A DNA stretch of 64,000 bases. Source: CAYMSF01 sp964392985. Its GTDB lineage: Bacteria > Verrucomicrobiota > Lentisphaeria > Victivallales > Victivallaceae. Position 1 is the first letter of the stretch. The number at the start of each line of letters is the position of its first letter. The stretch spans positions 1-64,000 of the forward strand of contig CAYMSF010000005.1 in assembly GCA_964392985.1 (NCBI GenBank), written 5' to 3'. Positions 52,756 through 62,634 of the stretch are shown piece after piece. The notes under the pieces were generated by a model. It ran no database searches and was not told the origin of the DNA. It saw nothing but the letters and a program-made list of their open reading frames with translations. The translations under genes were made by a program, and so were the position numbers.

Positions 52756-53601
52756 ATGAAAGAGATTGAATACTCAGAATTAGTAAATCGTGTAGTATTG
52801 CTTTGTCTGGATGCTGCATATAATTTGCCCGGCGATGTTACTGCTGCCATAGGTGAAGCATTATCCTGCGAAAAATCAGATTTGGGCAAAGATTTTCTTC
52901 GCCAATATTTGCTAAATGCCGAAATCGCGCGCAACGAATCCATGCCAATATGTCAGGACACGGGAACCTCGGTTTTTTTTGTTACTATGGGTGAGGATAT
53001 CAAAATAGTCGGCGGTAGCTTAAATCGGGCATTGAACGAAGCTACTGCAATTGCCTGTCAACAGGGCTATTTGCGAAAATCAATCGTTTCAGAACCGCTA
53101 TTTAAACGCCAGAATACCGGAGATAATACTCCCCCGATTATCCACTTGGAACTTGTCCCGGGTGATAAGTTAAAAATTATTATTGCACCTAAAGGCGGCG
53201 GTGCGGAAAATATGAGCGCCATAAAGATGTTTGCACCATCGGCCTCACGTCAGGATATTATTAATTTTATTGCTGATACCGTTATAAAAGCGGGAGGAAA
53301 TCCATGTCCGCCTACCGTTGTCGGTGTTGGTATCGGCGGTAATTTTGAAAAAGTTGCATTGCTGGCTAAAACTGCATTGCTGCGCCACCTCGGCCACCCT
53401 AATCCCAATCCTGATTACGCCGCACTGGAGCAGGATATTCTTACTGCAATAAACAGTTCCGGAGTCGGTCCGCAAGGCCTTGGCGGCAACACTACGGCTT
53501 TTGCCGTTCATATTGAATACTTCCCATGTCACATTGCTTCACTGCCAGTAGCGGTAAATTTGAATTGTCACGCTTCGCGTCATGCAGAGCTGGAAATCTG
53601 A
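52756..53601 (+). CDS. fumA: Class I fumarate hydratase, alpha subunit
   Basis: A 281-aa subunit of the two-subunit, oxygen-sensitive [4Fe-4S] fumarase; the related tartrate dehydratase has the same build. Cysteines for the cluster are in MPICQDTGTSVFF and GGNPCPPTVVGVGIGG, with a third near the TAIACQQGY helix. Conserved PKGGGAENMSAIKMF is present. It is followed 11 bases later by the beta subunit. This enzyme type favours an anaerobe or microaerophile. Confidence 0.9.
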   Translation: MKEIEYSELVNRVVLLCLDAAYNLPGDVTAAIGEALSCEKSDLGKDFLRQYLLNAEIARNESMPICQDTGTSVFFVTMGEDIKIVGGSLNRALNEATAIACQQGYLRKSIVSEPLFKRQNTGDNTPPIIHLELVPGDKLKIIIAPKGGGAENMSAIKMFAPSASRQDIINFIADTVIKAGGNPCPPTVVGVGIGGNFEKVALLAKTALLRHLGHPNPNPDYAALEQDILTAINSSGVGPQGLGGNTTAFAVHIEYFPCHIASLPVAVNLNCHASRHAELEI

Positions 53602-53612
53602 AAGAAATTTAT

Positions 53613-54167
53613 ATGTCTGAAATTGTTAGAATATCAACACCGCTCGATGATAGTAAAGTGGAATTATTAACTGCGGGACAGCGTGTTTTACTTTCCGGTA
53701 CGGTTTATACCGCTAGAGACGCAGCACATAAACGCCTTTGTCAAACTATCGAACGCGGAGAACCGTTACCATTAGATCTTCATGGACAGATAATCTATTT
53801 CGTGGGACCGGCTCCAGCTAAACCTGGCGATGCAATTGGCAGTGCCGGTCCTACAACCAGTTATCGCATGGACGCATATTCTCCCATACTTATTGCCAGG
53901 GCCGGTTTGAAAGGAATGATCGGGAAGGGGGCTAGAAATATCCATGTTAAAGATGCGATGAAACAATATAAATGTGTCTATTTCGCTGCTACTGGTGGCG
54001 CCGGTGCATTAATCGCCAAGTGCGTTATTTCCTGCGAAGTTATTTTGTATCCGGAATTGGGTACTGAAGCGGTGCATCGTCTTGAAGTTAAAGATTTTCC
54101 TCTTATTGTTGCTACCGATTCCAAAGGCAATGATTTATATTCGGCAAATCGACAAATCGCCGGATAA
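53613..54167 (+). CDS. fumB: Class I fumarate hydratase, beta subunit
   Basis: A 184-aa subunit started at 53613; the longer frame from 53526 would run back into the alpha subunit. Motifs: VLLSGTVYTARDAAHKRL, IGSAGPTTSYRMDAY and IGKGARNIHVKDAM, typical of the fumarase C-terminal domain that binds the carboxylates. Works with the preceding alpha subunit. Confidence 0.9.
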   Translation: MSEIVRISTPLDDSKVELLTAGQRVLLSGTVYTARDAAHKRLCQTIERGEPLPLDLHGQIIYFVGPAPAKPGDAIGSAGPTTSYRMDAYSPILIARAGLKGMIGKGARNIHVKDAMKQYKCVYFAATGGAGALIAKCVISCEVILYPELGTEAVHRLEVKDFPLIVATDSKGNDLYSANRQIAG

Positions 54168-54292
54168 CGATTGCCTGCTTGTTAGTTGTGTAGAATATTA
54201 CGACGCAGACTTTGTTTATCATTAAATCCTGATGGCACATGATTGCGTTAGCTTAAATCAATGTTGCCCAAACGTAAATTAGGATTATCCTC

Positions 54293-55411
54293 TTGGCGGA
54301 ACTACTGAAAAATCAATTTGGTGTTGATATTCCGGAAAAAATAGCCCGGATGATATCTTCGGTATTTCCCGACTTCAACCACGATGCTTTTCTACAGGAT
54401 GCCATCCTCGGGTACGATGAACTGCCCTTAATGCAGCGCGGGAAAAAAATCGCGCAATCATTACGTCGTTACCTGCCGGCTGATTATCGCGTCGCTTTAG
54501 AGATTTTGATTGCATCTCTTGGTACAAAGATTGACAATACTGCTAACCTTGGTATGACAACATTCATCTATCTTCCGCATGTTTGTTTTGTGTCTGAATA
54601 TGGTTTGGACCATTTTGAAATTTCGTTACAAGCCCAGTATGAACTTACGCAACTATTTACCGCCGAATTCAGTATCCGGCCATTTATAGAGCGTTATCCG
54701 GAAGCAACTATCGAACGACTGAAAAAGTGGGCTTGCGATTCTAATACTGATGTGCGCCGCCTGGTTTCAGAGGGAACTCGACCTCGCCTGCCATGGGCGC
54801 CACGACTTAAACAATTCCAAAAAGATCCGGGACCAGTGCTGGAACTGCTGGAATTGCTCAAAGATGACCCGGAACTGTATGTCAGGCGTTCTGTTGCTAA
54901 CAACCTTAATGATATCGGCAAAGATCATCCGGAGCTTTTGGTGGCAACTGCCGGCAGATGGATGATTGATGCAAGCGAGGAACGGCGATGGATTATACGT
55001 CATGGTTTGCGTTCCGCAGTGAAACGCGCAGAACCAGGTGCTCTCACAGTTATGGGATTTGGTAATAATGCGATAGTCTCAATCTCAAATATTATTATCA
55101 CGCCGGAACGCGTCGCTGTGGGTAATTCGGTAACTCTTTCTTTTGAAATCACCAATACTGCACTTCGCCGGCAGTTGATTCTGGTAGATTTCAGCATTCA
55201 CTTTGTAAAGGCTAATGGAAAAATACTTCCTAAGGTCTTTAAATTAAAGACAATCAATCTTGCGGCTAAAGAAACTATACGGGTGAGTAAGTCAATTTCT
55301 CTGGCGAAAATGACGACACGTAAACACTATCCAGGACGACATAAAATAGATGTTATATTGAATGGAAATGCCAGTGAATTAGGTTACTTTGAACTCATAA
55401 TAGAAGCGTAG
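54293..55411 (+). CDS. AlkD-like DNA alkylation repair HEAT protein
   Basis: A 372-aa protein starting with TTG at 54293 (AGGA eight bases upstream; no ATG fits). Residues ~1-250 are HEAT-like helix pairs as in the DNA alkylation repair (AlkD/AlkC) family, including RLKKWACDSNTDVRRLVSEG, LPWAPRLKQFQKDP and LYVRRSVANNLNDIGKDHPE. Residues ~265-372 are an added beta-rich domain (SNIIITPERVAVGNSVTLSF...LILVDFSIHFV), as in AlkC proteins with an Ig-like end. It probably removes alkylated bases from DNA. Confidence 0.8.
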   Translation: MAELLKNQFGVDIPEKIARMISSVFPDFNHDAFLQDAILGYDELPLMQRGKKIAQSLRRYLPADYRVALEILIASLGTKIDNTANLGMTTFIYLPHVCFVSEYGLDHFEISLQAQYELTQLFTAEFSIRPFIERYPEATIERLKKWACDSNTDVRRLVSEGTRPRLPWAPRLKQFQKDPGPVLELLELLKDDPELYVRRSVANNLNDIGKDHPELLVATAGRWMIDASEERRWIIRHGLRSAVKRAEPGALTVMGFGNNAIVSISNIIITPERVAVGNSVTLSFEITNTALRRQLILVDFSIHFVKANGKILPKVFKLKTINLAAKETIRVSKSISLAKMTTRKHYPGRHKIDVILNGNASELGYFELIIEA

Positions 55412-55639
55412 TTCAAGATAATATTCAATACTGTCTATGCGCTATACCCTGCGATAAAATTTCTATTCAAGTTGTTTGATACAAAAGCCTGAAAAACATA
55501 AAATCGTAAAAATAGCGAGTGGAAATTATATAACTTACTGATTCATTCGTGAAATTTGCTTTTTTTGCAAGAGTAAGGTATTGTTTAATAGTTATATCTC
55601 TAGATTTTAAGACAAAAAACCTGTATTTGATGAGGTAAT

Positions 55640-56425
55640 ATGAGCACTGAATTATTTTATTTTTCCGGGACCGGCAACTCATTGTTTCTGGCAAAATTAA
55701 TCGCTACCCGACTCGGGGATGCAAAGATAACGAAAATAATCTATACTGACGATTGTGAAATAGTTTCTAACGCTGAAAGCGTGGGTATCATTTACCCGGT
55801 TTATGCGTTTAATATGCCCAAAATCGTCAATGTTTTTTTACATAAACTTAAAGTTGCCTCTGGCGCTTACGTTTTTGCTATTGGTAATTGTGCCGGACTT
55901 TCCGGCGCTGCAATGTTACAAACCAGACAAATACTTGAAAACCGCCAAATTCATCTCCAATTCGGGGCAATGTTGTTGATGCCGAGCAATTATTTACCAT
56001 TCGGCGGAGCGGAGTCTGAAAAGAAGGTAAAAAATAAGGTTCGTAAGACAGAACGTAAACTTGAAACAATAATCAGCCTGATTAAGGAAAAACGTCGTGG
56101 AAAGGTTTCAAAGACTTTTTTATTTCCTCTCTGGTTGTCCAGACTTGGCTATCACTTTTTTTGCAAGGGTATCGCCAAAGAAATTAAAAAATTCAGTTCT
56201 GATGATAAATGCATCAACTGCGGTATTTGTGCAAGGGTATGCCCAGCCGGTAACATCATTATGGCAGAAAATACTAAGAAACCTGAATGGGGAACTGATT
56301 GTGAATTGTGTATGGCCTGTATTCAGTGGTGTCCTGTCCATGCGGTTCAATGGGGTAACATTCCACCCGAACGCGCCAGGTATCATCACCCCGACATTAA
56401 GGTGGAGGAAATGTTCTACCGTTAA
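55640..56425 (+). CDS. EFR1-type flavodoxin-ferredoxin fusion
   Basis: A 261-aa redox protein. The N-terminal flavodoxin-like domain begins LFYFSGTGNSLFLAK (FMN phosphate loop). The C-terminal part holds two [4Fe-4S] motifs, CINCGICARVCPAGN and CELCMACIQWCPVHA. EFR1 proteins are frequent in anaerobes and move electrons between flavin and iron-sulfur carriers. The partner is unknown, and the gene stands alone. Confidence 0.9.
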   Translation: MSTELFYFSGTGNSLFLAKLIATRLGDAKITKIIYTDDCEIVSNAESVGIIYPVYAFNMPKIVNVFLHKLKVASGAYVFAIGNCAGLSGAAMLQTRQILENRQIHLQFGAMLLMPSNYLPFGGAESEKKVKNKVRKTERKLETIISLIKEKRRGKVSKTFLFPLWLSRLGYHFFCKGIAKEIKKFSSDDKCINCGICARVCPAGNIIMAENTKKPEWGTDCELCMACIQWCPVHAVQWGNIPPERARYHHPDIKVEEMFYR

Positions 56426-56678
56426 TCATTTAAATTCACAGTTTAAGCCAGTAAAAATGCCTTTGAATTGTTATCTTTTTATTAGAAAAGGATTTGACAA
56501 GTTGTTATTGGATTGTATCTTAGTTATTGATTTGGAGTGTTTTTCTTTTGCACTGATGAATTTTATAGTTTAATTTAATCTTTGTATTTGAAGGTTACGG
56601 AAAAGTTTTTGAGCAGGTCTGCTAAACATTTGAATCTTTCTCGCTTATTATTAAGATTCTACAATTCAGGAGTTAGAA

Positions 56679-57926
56679 ATGAGCAGTAGATATTCTGAAG
56701 AATATTTCCGGGAAGTTTTGTTGTTGAGCATTATCCCCAGTATTGTTAACGGTCGACTTGATTTAAATAATATTTCAGTAGATGAATCTAATCCTACTCC
56801 GCCCGAAGATTTAAACTGGGCGATTCAAACCATGGAGTCGAATGGTTTGCTTGCCAGAATTGACGATTTTAACTACGAGTTGACTGAGTCTGGAGTCAGT
56901 TACCTTCCTACGTTAATACCTGCAGAAACTGTAACTCAAAGTCAGACTCCTGTACAAGAACCTGAAGCGCCGGCCGTTGCTCCTGCTGCTACAAGACCTC
57001 AAGTACCAACGTTTAAAAAGCCTTCTGCCGCACCTGTTTCTTCAGCCGTGCCTCCGCCAACTGAATCCTCAGATGAACGTACTAATGCGTTGACCCATTT
57101 AATTTACGAGTCATTCATTTATAATAAGACGCTTGATTTGACTGAATTCGGTCCCCTTATTCTACGTGACCATAAACCGGACGTTTACGGCAAGTATAAT
57201 TTTACTGACGAGGAAATTAATGTCGCACTCAGTGAAAAAGTGCGGCAGGGTATACTTTTCCTGCGTAACGTTGCGGAAGACGGACTTGACGGCGGTCAGG
57301 ATAGCTATCAGATCATAAGTCACCCGGATCAGGCAATTAATCCTGATGATTATATCCCCTCGGATTTGAGAGATAAATTTTTTGATTTACGTGATGATTT
57401 CGCCGCAAGTGCAGCATTGGAACAAAAAATGACGAGTAGCGATATGCGCTCACAGTACAAGGCGGAGCGCAGTGAGTTGTTTTTGATGACTGATTTACCG
57501 CTTGATACGGAACGCTCGAAAGAGATAATGGCTAAATATGCTGTGATTGCTGATTTTGCCTCAACAATGCCGGAGGATTTACAGAAGGAATATTATAGCC
57601 GTGCCGCTAGGATATACCGTGAACATCATCGTCCAAACTACTTGACAACTGATGCTGAAAAAATTGAAATTGAAGCTCAGCGTATTGCCGCATTTGATGC
57701 TTTGAACCAGAAGTTTATCACTAGAAGGGACGAGGCTCTGCGCGAACTTGAAGAACAACGCCAGAAAGATGAAACTAGAAAAGGAAAAATCGGCTACAAA
57801 CTCGCTCACCTGGCTCCGGGAATCGGAGATATTAAAAATATGTTTAATCGTATTAAGCCGCAAAAAAAAGACGGCGCAACAGATTCAGTCACGGACACCC
57901 CACCGTCTACCGAAGAAAAAAAATAG
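56679..57926 (+). CDS. Unknown protein with two winged-helix-like regions and Pro-rich linker
   Basis: A 415-aa protein, family not recognised. Residues ~1-75 look like a winged helix (RYSEEYFREVLLLSIIPSIV; a strand pair ends ELTESGVSYL). Residues ~85-135 are a proline/alanine-rich linker. A second region of mixed helix and strand (NALTHLIYESFIYNKTLDLT) follows. The C-terminal ~130 residues are long charged helices, probably a coiled coil (RDEALRELEEQRQKDETRKG). No signal peptide or membrane segment. It could be a regulator or scaffold. The gene is isolated by 250-bp gaps on both sides. Confidence 0.65.
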   Translation: MSSRYSEEYFREVLLLSIIPSIVNGRLDLNNISVDESNPTPPEDLNWAIQTMESNGLLARIDDFNYELTESGVSYLPTLIPAETVTQSQTPVQEPEAPAVAPAATRPQVPTFKKPSAAPVSSAVPPPTESSDERTNALTHLIYESFIYNKTLDLTEFGPLILRDHKPDVYGKYNFTDEEINVALSEKVRQGILFLRNVAEDGLDGGQDSYQIISHPDQAINPDDYIPSDLRDKFFDLRDDFAASAALEQKMTSSDMRSQYKAERSELFLMTDLPLDTERSKEIMAKYAVIADFASTMPEDLQKEYYSRAARIYREHHRPNYLTTDAEKIEIEAQRIAAFDALNQKFITRRDEALRELEEQRQKDETRKGKIGYKLAHLAPGIGDIKNMFNRIKPQKKDGATDSVTDTPPSTEEKK

Positions 57927-58192
57927 TTTGTTAATTGTAATCAGGTCATTATTTCTGCGATATAAACCGGGTGCTTAGTCATGTTTTGTATTTTCCCCTC
58001 ATGAATCATACTCAAATATGTTTGAAAAGTATGAATTCAATGCTATTTATAAGTTGTTTTTTAATTCCATGACCAGTTCGATTGCGTCGCGGCGATATGT
58101 TTGAATATTTTATGGTTTATTATTGACTGAATTTTAGCATAGTTAGTTTTTCCAGATAGTGGATTGGGTAAATTATCAGGACATCGAAAAAT

Positions 58193-58933
58193 ATGGCGGA
58201 GTTGAAGTTATCAATCATTACAGTTACTCTTAACAGTGAAAAATATCTTGAAGAAACTATTCGCAGTGTTATCTCTCAAGATTATAAAAATTTTGAATAC
58301 TTTATTGTTGACGGTGGTTCTACCGACGCAACGCTAAAAATTATTAAAAAGTATGAAAAATACCTTTCCGGTTGGATTAGTGAACCAGATCTCGGCATGT
58401 ATGATGCGATTAACAAAGGAATCCGCCGGACGGTTGGAGATATAATCGGGATAATAAATTCTGATGATTATTATTTCCCCGGGGCATTTACCAAAGCCGT
58501 TAAAGCGTTTCAGGACGAGAGTCTTGATCAATATATTTTTTGGGGCGATGTGTTGTATGAAGACGGGGAAATTGCCGGATGGAGGGATTGGAATCTGACC
58601 CGTGGGGCATTCGCGCCGCATCCATCGATGTTTTGTCCTCGTCGTATTTATGAGCGCATAGGCTTATACAGCTTGAATTATAAACTGCTCGGTGACTATG
58701 ATTTCATGTATAGAGCAATTCATAAACATGGAATTAAACCACTGTATTTGCGTGAACCGATTGCTTTTTTCAGGAGTGGCGGGATGGCGTCGAAAAATAT
58801 TCTACATTCTCTTTTCGATGAACTGAAGGTCAAATTGCGTTACCGCCAATCACCTTTTATTGCCATTCCAATGTTTCTTTTAAAAATTCTTAAAAACAGT
58901 CCTAAAATTCTAAGGAATATTTGTCCGGAATAA
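58193..58933 (+). CDS. Family 2 glycosyltransferase
   Basis: A 246-aa GT-A enzyme: LSIITVTLNSEKYLEETIRS, FIVDGGSTDATLKII, and the metal-binding GIINSDDYYFPGA. HPSMFCPRRIYERIG is common in WcaA-like transferases that build surface polysaccharide. Coupled with the next glycosyltransferase (9-base gap), so the two likely act on the same glycan. Confidence 0.87.
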   Translation: MAELKLSIITVTLNSEKYLEETIRSVISQDYKNFEYFIVDGGSTDATLKIIKKYEKYLSGWISEPDLGMYDAINKGIRRTVGDIIGIINSDDYYFPGAFTKAVKAFQDESLDQYIFWGDVLYEDGEIAGWRDWNLTRGAFAPHPSMFCPRRIYERIGLYSLNYKLLGDYDFMYRAIHKHGIKPLYLREPIAFFRSGGMASKNILHSLFDELKVKLRYRQSPFIAIPMFLLKILKNSPKILRNICPE

Positions 58934-58942
58934 GGATAACTG

Positions 58943-59983
58943 ATGCTGAAAATAACCATATTTCCCAGATATAATACCATGGGGGCTTCCAGCCGGTACC
59001 GTTTTTATTTGTATGCCGACAGATTGCGTGAATTGAAGTACGAGGTGAGTATATCTTCTTTTCTGGACAATGAATATTTAAAGCGGCTGTACAATCATAA
59101 ACGGATTAACCCGCTAATGATATTGAAGTCATATTGCCGCAGATTTGTTAAGGCGGCATTCAGCTCAAAAGCAATTCTTCTTGAATATGAATTATTCCCT
59201 TATCTACCCTATTGGATCAGTAGAATTTTTCTGCATAACAAACGTTATATTCTCAATTATGATGACAATGTTTGGACAAAATACGCTTCCAACCCCATGC
59301 TCGTAAAAAAGTATGATTGCCTGATTAAGAACGCTGACGGAGTTATTGCCGCTAATGAATATTTGTTCCGTAAAATACAGGCGATGAATCCGAATGTTAT
59401 AAAAATACCAACTGTCGTTGATTTGAATCTCTATCAACTTAACGCGTCTAAATTTGAACGTTTTACTATCGTTTGGATTGGTACTCCGGTGACGTACCGT
59501 TACATACAGCAAGCAGCTGATTGCCTCAAGGCAATGGCCGCCGCTGTTGATTTTGAGTTGTTAATTATTGCTGGTGAACAGTTACAGAAATCAGCTATCG
59601 ATGGGGTTAATATGCGGTTTGTAAACTGGTCGGCAGAAATTGAAGTGGAATTGCTGGTACGCAGTCATGTTGGCATTATGCCGCTTACTGATGATGATTT
59701 CTCCCGTGGTAAATCGGCGTTTAAAATCATTCAATATCTGGCTGCCGGTTTGCCGGTGATTGCCAGTCCTGTGGGAGAGAATTGTAACGTGATTAAGAAT
59801 GAATGTAACGGCTTTCTTGCCAGTAATGCTGAAGAGTGGGTTGAGGCAATTGTTAAACTTCACAACTTCCCCGGAATTTATGACGAAATGGCCGTAGCAG
59901 CGCGTAGTTCCTCCAGCGAATATTCCATTCAACGCTATTTTTCACAATTCCTTGACTTTGTCGGAAAAACTTTTTCTGAATAA
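58943..59983 (+). CDS. GT4-like glycosyltransferase
   Basis: A 346-aa GT-B enzyme. The N-terminal half has the acceptor-side MGASSRYRFYLYADRLRE; the C-terminal half has FTIVWIGTPVTYRYIQQAAD, VGIMPLTDDDFSRGK and SAFKIIQYLAAGLPVIASPV, the sugar-nucleotide site of family 4 enzymes. It follows the family 2 transferase and probably adds another residue to the same surface glycan. No polymerase or flippase gene is nearby. Confidence 0.82.
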   Translation: MLKITIFPRYNTMGASSRYRFYLYADRLRELKYEVSISSFLDNEYLKRLYNHKRINPLMILKSYCRRFVKAAFSSKAILLEYELFPYLPYWISRIFLHNKRYILNYDDNVWTKYASNPMLVKKYDCLIKNADGVIAANEYLFRKIQAMNPNVIKIPTVVDLNLYQLNASKFERFTIVWIGTPVTYRYIQQAADCLKAMAAAVDFELLIIAGEQLQKSAIDGVNMRFVNWSAEIEVELLVRSHVGIMPLTDDDFSRGKSAFKIIQYLAAGLPVIASPVGENCNVIKNECNGFLASNAEEWVEAIVKLHNFPGIYDEMAVAARSSSSEYSIQRYFSQFLDFVGKTFSE

Positions 59984-60621
59984 AAAAATGGTCGAGACAA
60001 AGTAATCGCACCTTTGTCAAGGTCGATGTTCATTACCTTCTCAATGCAGTGCATTTAGTTTGACAAATGGATAAAAGTTCGGAACTTCTGACTCTCAAAA
60101 TATGAGAGCATAATGTGCCGGGAAAACATTGTCAAACAAACTCAGGAAATTCGCTGCCGGATACAGAAATTGAAGAATTTGCTATACATTTTCTAATTGC
60201 ATGCGCTCCTTTTCTGCCTGCCAGGTCCTGTGTTTTATAATTTTTTCCCCTTTTGTAGAAAATACAATAAATTATTTTTTCATTATTACCGTTTTTTTTA
60301 TTTTGTGCTTGATTTTTACCATGTCAGGGAGGGTATATCGATTTAAAAGTAAAAAATGCTAACAGAAAGTTATAAAACATTGACCAAATGTTATCTTGCG
60401 AGTTGCTCAAGTTATGACAATGATATTGTAGTTTGAAAAATAATTTATACTTGATTCATTCATTAATATCAGTTACAACAATGATAATATATAGCAAAAA
60501 TACACTAAAATACAGGAGGTTTTTGCAGTAAAACAAGCTATCATAATGATTGTTATAATTTATTATTATGGTTCTATTATTGTAATTGAGCTTAACTTTA
60601 AAAAAGAAAGGTATGGCAATT
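59984..60621. other. Long gene-free spacer with inverted repeats
   Basis: About 640 bases without a credible gene. The first part is rich in stems: GACAAAG/CTTTGTC (59996-60018), GTTTGACAA (60058-60066) with TTGTCAAAC (60129-60137), and inside it AAGTTC-G-GAACTT (60075-60087) and CTCTCA/TGAGAG (60092-60108). The rest is AT-rich. A lone AGGAGG near 60513 is followed only by TTGCAGTAA, so no gene starts there. No cobalamin or SAM riboswitch consensus was found. Confidence 0.55.
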
Positions 60622-61524
60622 ATGTGCAAATCATGTAAGGGAACGATTGTTGAACGGGTAAAAAACGGACAGATTATGGTCTCTGATGGTGCATGGGGCA
60701 CGTTCCTGCAGAAAAAAGGTATGCAACCTGGTGAATGTCCTGAATTGTGGTGTATTGATCATCCTGAAGCTGTGCTTGATATTGCCAATTCATATATTGA
60801 TGCCGGCGCTGACATGATTGAAAGTGACAGTTTTGGCGGTACCTCATTCAAGTTGGAGCATTATGGTCTGGCGCAACGCACCAGTGAAATAAATAAAGCG
60901 GCTGCGGCAATTTCCCGCGAAGCCGCCGGACATGATAATTTTGTTATTGCCTCTATCGGACCTACCGGCAAAATGTTGTTGCTGGGGGACGTTACCGAAG
61001 AAGAACTTTACAATTCATTCAAAGAACAGGCAATCGCACTCGAAGCCGGTGGCGCCGACGCCGCCTGTATTGAAACGATGTCAGCCATTGATGAAGCTGA
61101 ACTGGCGGTCAAAGCGGTCAAAGAAAATACCGCATTGGAAGCGATTTGTACTTTTACTTTCGAGCGTACGGTTAATGGCGAATACCGCACCATGATGGGC
61201 GTATCTCCGGCTGAAATGGTTAAAGCGATGATTGCCGCCGGCGCTGATGTCGTTGGTGCAAATTGCGGTAACGGCATGGAACGGATGATTGAAATTGTGC
61301 GGGAAATTCGTGCCGCGGATAAGAATATTCCGATTTTAGTGCACGCTAATGCCGGCTTGCCGAAGAATATCAACGGCGTTGATGTTTTCCCGGACACCCC
61401 GGAGGATATGGCGAACATGGTGCCGGAATTAGTCAAAGCCGGAGCCAACATTATTGGTGGCTGCTGCGGTACCACTCCAGCCCATATTAAAGCAATAAAA
61501 GACGCCGTAAATAAATTAAAATAA
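60622..61524 (+). CDS. Homocysteine S-methyltransferase-domain protein
   Basis: A 300-aa protein started at 60622 (AAAGG ten bases upstream; the ATG at 60613 is too close). It is a TIM-barrel of the BHMT/MetH N-terminal type: VSDGAWGTFLQKKGMQPGEC, ESDSFGGTSFKLEHYG and SIGPTGKMLLLGDV. The zinc-binding cysteines are in GANCGNG and the GGCCGTTPAH pair near the C-terminus. It should move a methyl group to homocysteine or a related thiol, with a corrinoid or another methyl donor supplied by a partner. The UroD/MetE-like gene follows 32 bases later. Confidence 0.88.
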   Translation: MCKSCKGTIVERVKNGQIMVSDGAWGTFLQKKGMQPGECPELWCIDHPEAVLDIANSYIDAGADMIESDSFGGTSFKLEHYGLAQRTSEINKAAAAISREAAGHDNFVIASIGPTGKMLLLGDVTEEELYNSFKEQAIALEAGGADAACIETMSAIDEAELAVKAVKENTALEAICTFTFERTVNGEYRTMMGVSPAEMVKAMIAAGADVVGANCGNGMERMIEIVREIRAADKNIPILVHANAGLPKNINGVDVFPDTPEDMANMVPELVKAGANIIGGCCGTTPAHIKAIKDAVNKLK

Positions 61525-61556
61525 TTTTAAAATAGAAAATTCAGGAGAGTAAATAT

Positions 61557-62624
61557 ATGGCTAAGACAAAATTTTTGAGTACCGCGATTGGCAGCATGCC
61601 GTTTGCTAACCCCGATTATGCCGTAGGTGTTTCACTGGCAAAGCTGGATTGTCCGATTTGGCCGCAGTTGTCCGCGTTCGGCCTGCACGAACAAATGGAA
61701 ATTCAATATTCTGAAGGTATGCCTGCCGCGATTATTGATGAACAGAAAGGCCGGCTCTATTTCGATACATCAGTCGATTATTCGGAAGCCTTTGCCGTTT
61801 TTTATGAAAACTACATGACGGCGATGGATGAAGAGGGCGGCAATGGCGATTGCTCCGCAATGGCTATTTCTGATAACTTTTCGCACGGTATCAGTGCTCT
61901 TGAAAAGGCATTGAAGAGCAAGGGAGCCAAGGTGCCATGGGTGAAGGTACAGACTACCGGCCCATGCAGTTTTGCCCTTACCATCGTTGATGAAAACAAA
62001 CGCGCATTGTGGTATAATGACGAATTTCGTGATGTTATTGTCAAGGCTCTGGCGATGAAATGCCGTTGGCAGATTCAGAAATTCAAACAATATGCGGATA
62101 ATATTATCTGTTTTATTGACGAGCCGATTCTTTCTGCGTTCGGCAGCTCTACTTACGTTTCTGTCAGTCGTGATGAGGTGATAGCTGCATTGGAAGAGGT
62201 TATTGCCGCAGTTCATGCTGACGGTGCGCTTGCAGGAATTCATTGTTGCGGTAACACCGAATGGAGCATTCTGATTGACGCCGGTGTTGATATCGTCAAT
62301 TTTGACGCTTTCGGGTTCGGCGAAACTATTGCCATGTACCCGGAAAAAGTAAAAATGCACCTGGAACGCGGCGGTATGCTGGCATGGGGCGTGGTTCCAA
62401 CCTCTGTCGCTATTCGCGAACAGAATGTTGACGCTCTCGAAGCGCAATTGGAAAAAGTTATGGACCATCTGGCCGCGACCGGCATTGACAAGAAGCTGAT
62501 TATTGAACAGGCGATTATAACTCCTTCATGTGGTACCGGCTCAATGGAAGAGGCAGATGCCGAAAAAGTTTTTGAAATGGTAAGTCAACTTTCTAAACGG
62601 ATGAAAGCCAAATACGGTTTTTAA
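61557..62624 (+). CDS. UroD/MetE-fold methyltransferase
   Basis: A 355-aa protein of the uroporphyrinogen decarboxylase / cobalamin-independent methionine synthase superfamily, as in MtaA/CmuA-type corrinoid methyltransferases. Visible: FLSTAIGSMPFANP at the start, VKVQTTGPCSFAL, CFIDEPILSAFG, the zinc site GIHCCGNTEWSILIDAG, and ITPSCGTGSMEEADA near the end. Together with the preceding homocysteine methyltransferase this suggests methyl transfer via a corrinoid protein not seen here. The alternative is a short MetE-like methionine synthase. A stable hairpin follows the stop. Confidence 0.83.
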   Translation: MAKTKFLSTAIGSMPFANPDYAVGVSLAKLDCPIWPQLSAFGLHEQMEIQYSEGMPAAIIDEQKGRLYFDTSVDYSEAFAVFYENYMTAMDEEGGNGDCSAMAISDNFSHGISALEKALKSKGAKVPWVKVQTTGPCSFALTIVDENKRALWYNDEFRDVIVKALAMKCRWQIQKFKQYADNIICFIDEPILSAFGSSTYVSVSRDEVIAALEEVIAAVHADGALAGIHCCGNTEWSILIDAGVDIVNFDAFGFGETIAMYPEKVKMHLERGGMLAWGVVPTSVAIREQNVDALEAQLEKVMDHLAATGIDKKLIIEQAIITPSCGTGSMEEADAEKVFEMVSQLSKRMKAKYGF

Positions 62625-62634
62625 CGTTATTGAC

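Noticed and set aside
60138..60621. Possible cobalamin or SAM riboswitch before the methyltransferase genes
   Set aside because: The B12-box and other riboswitch core sequences were looked for and not found; the stretch is simply AT-rich with a stray AGGAGG that leads to a one-codon frame.
61770..62468. Minus-strand 232-codon frame inside the UroD-like gene
   Set aside because: The plus strand shows conserved catalytic motifs; the reverse frame is a shadow.
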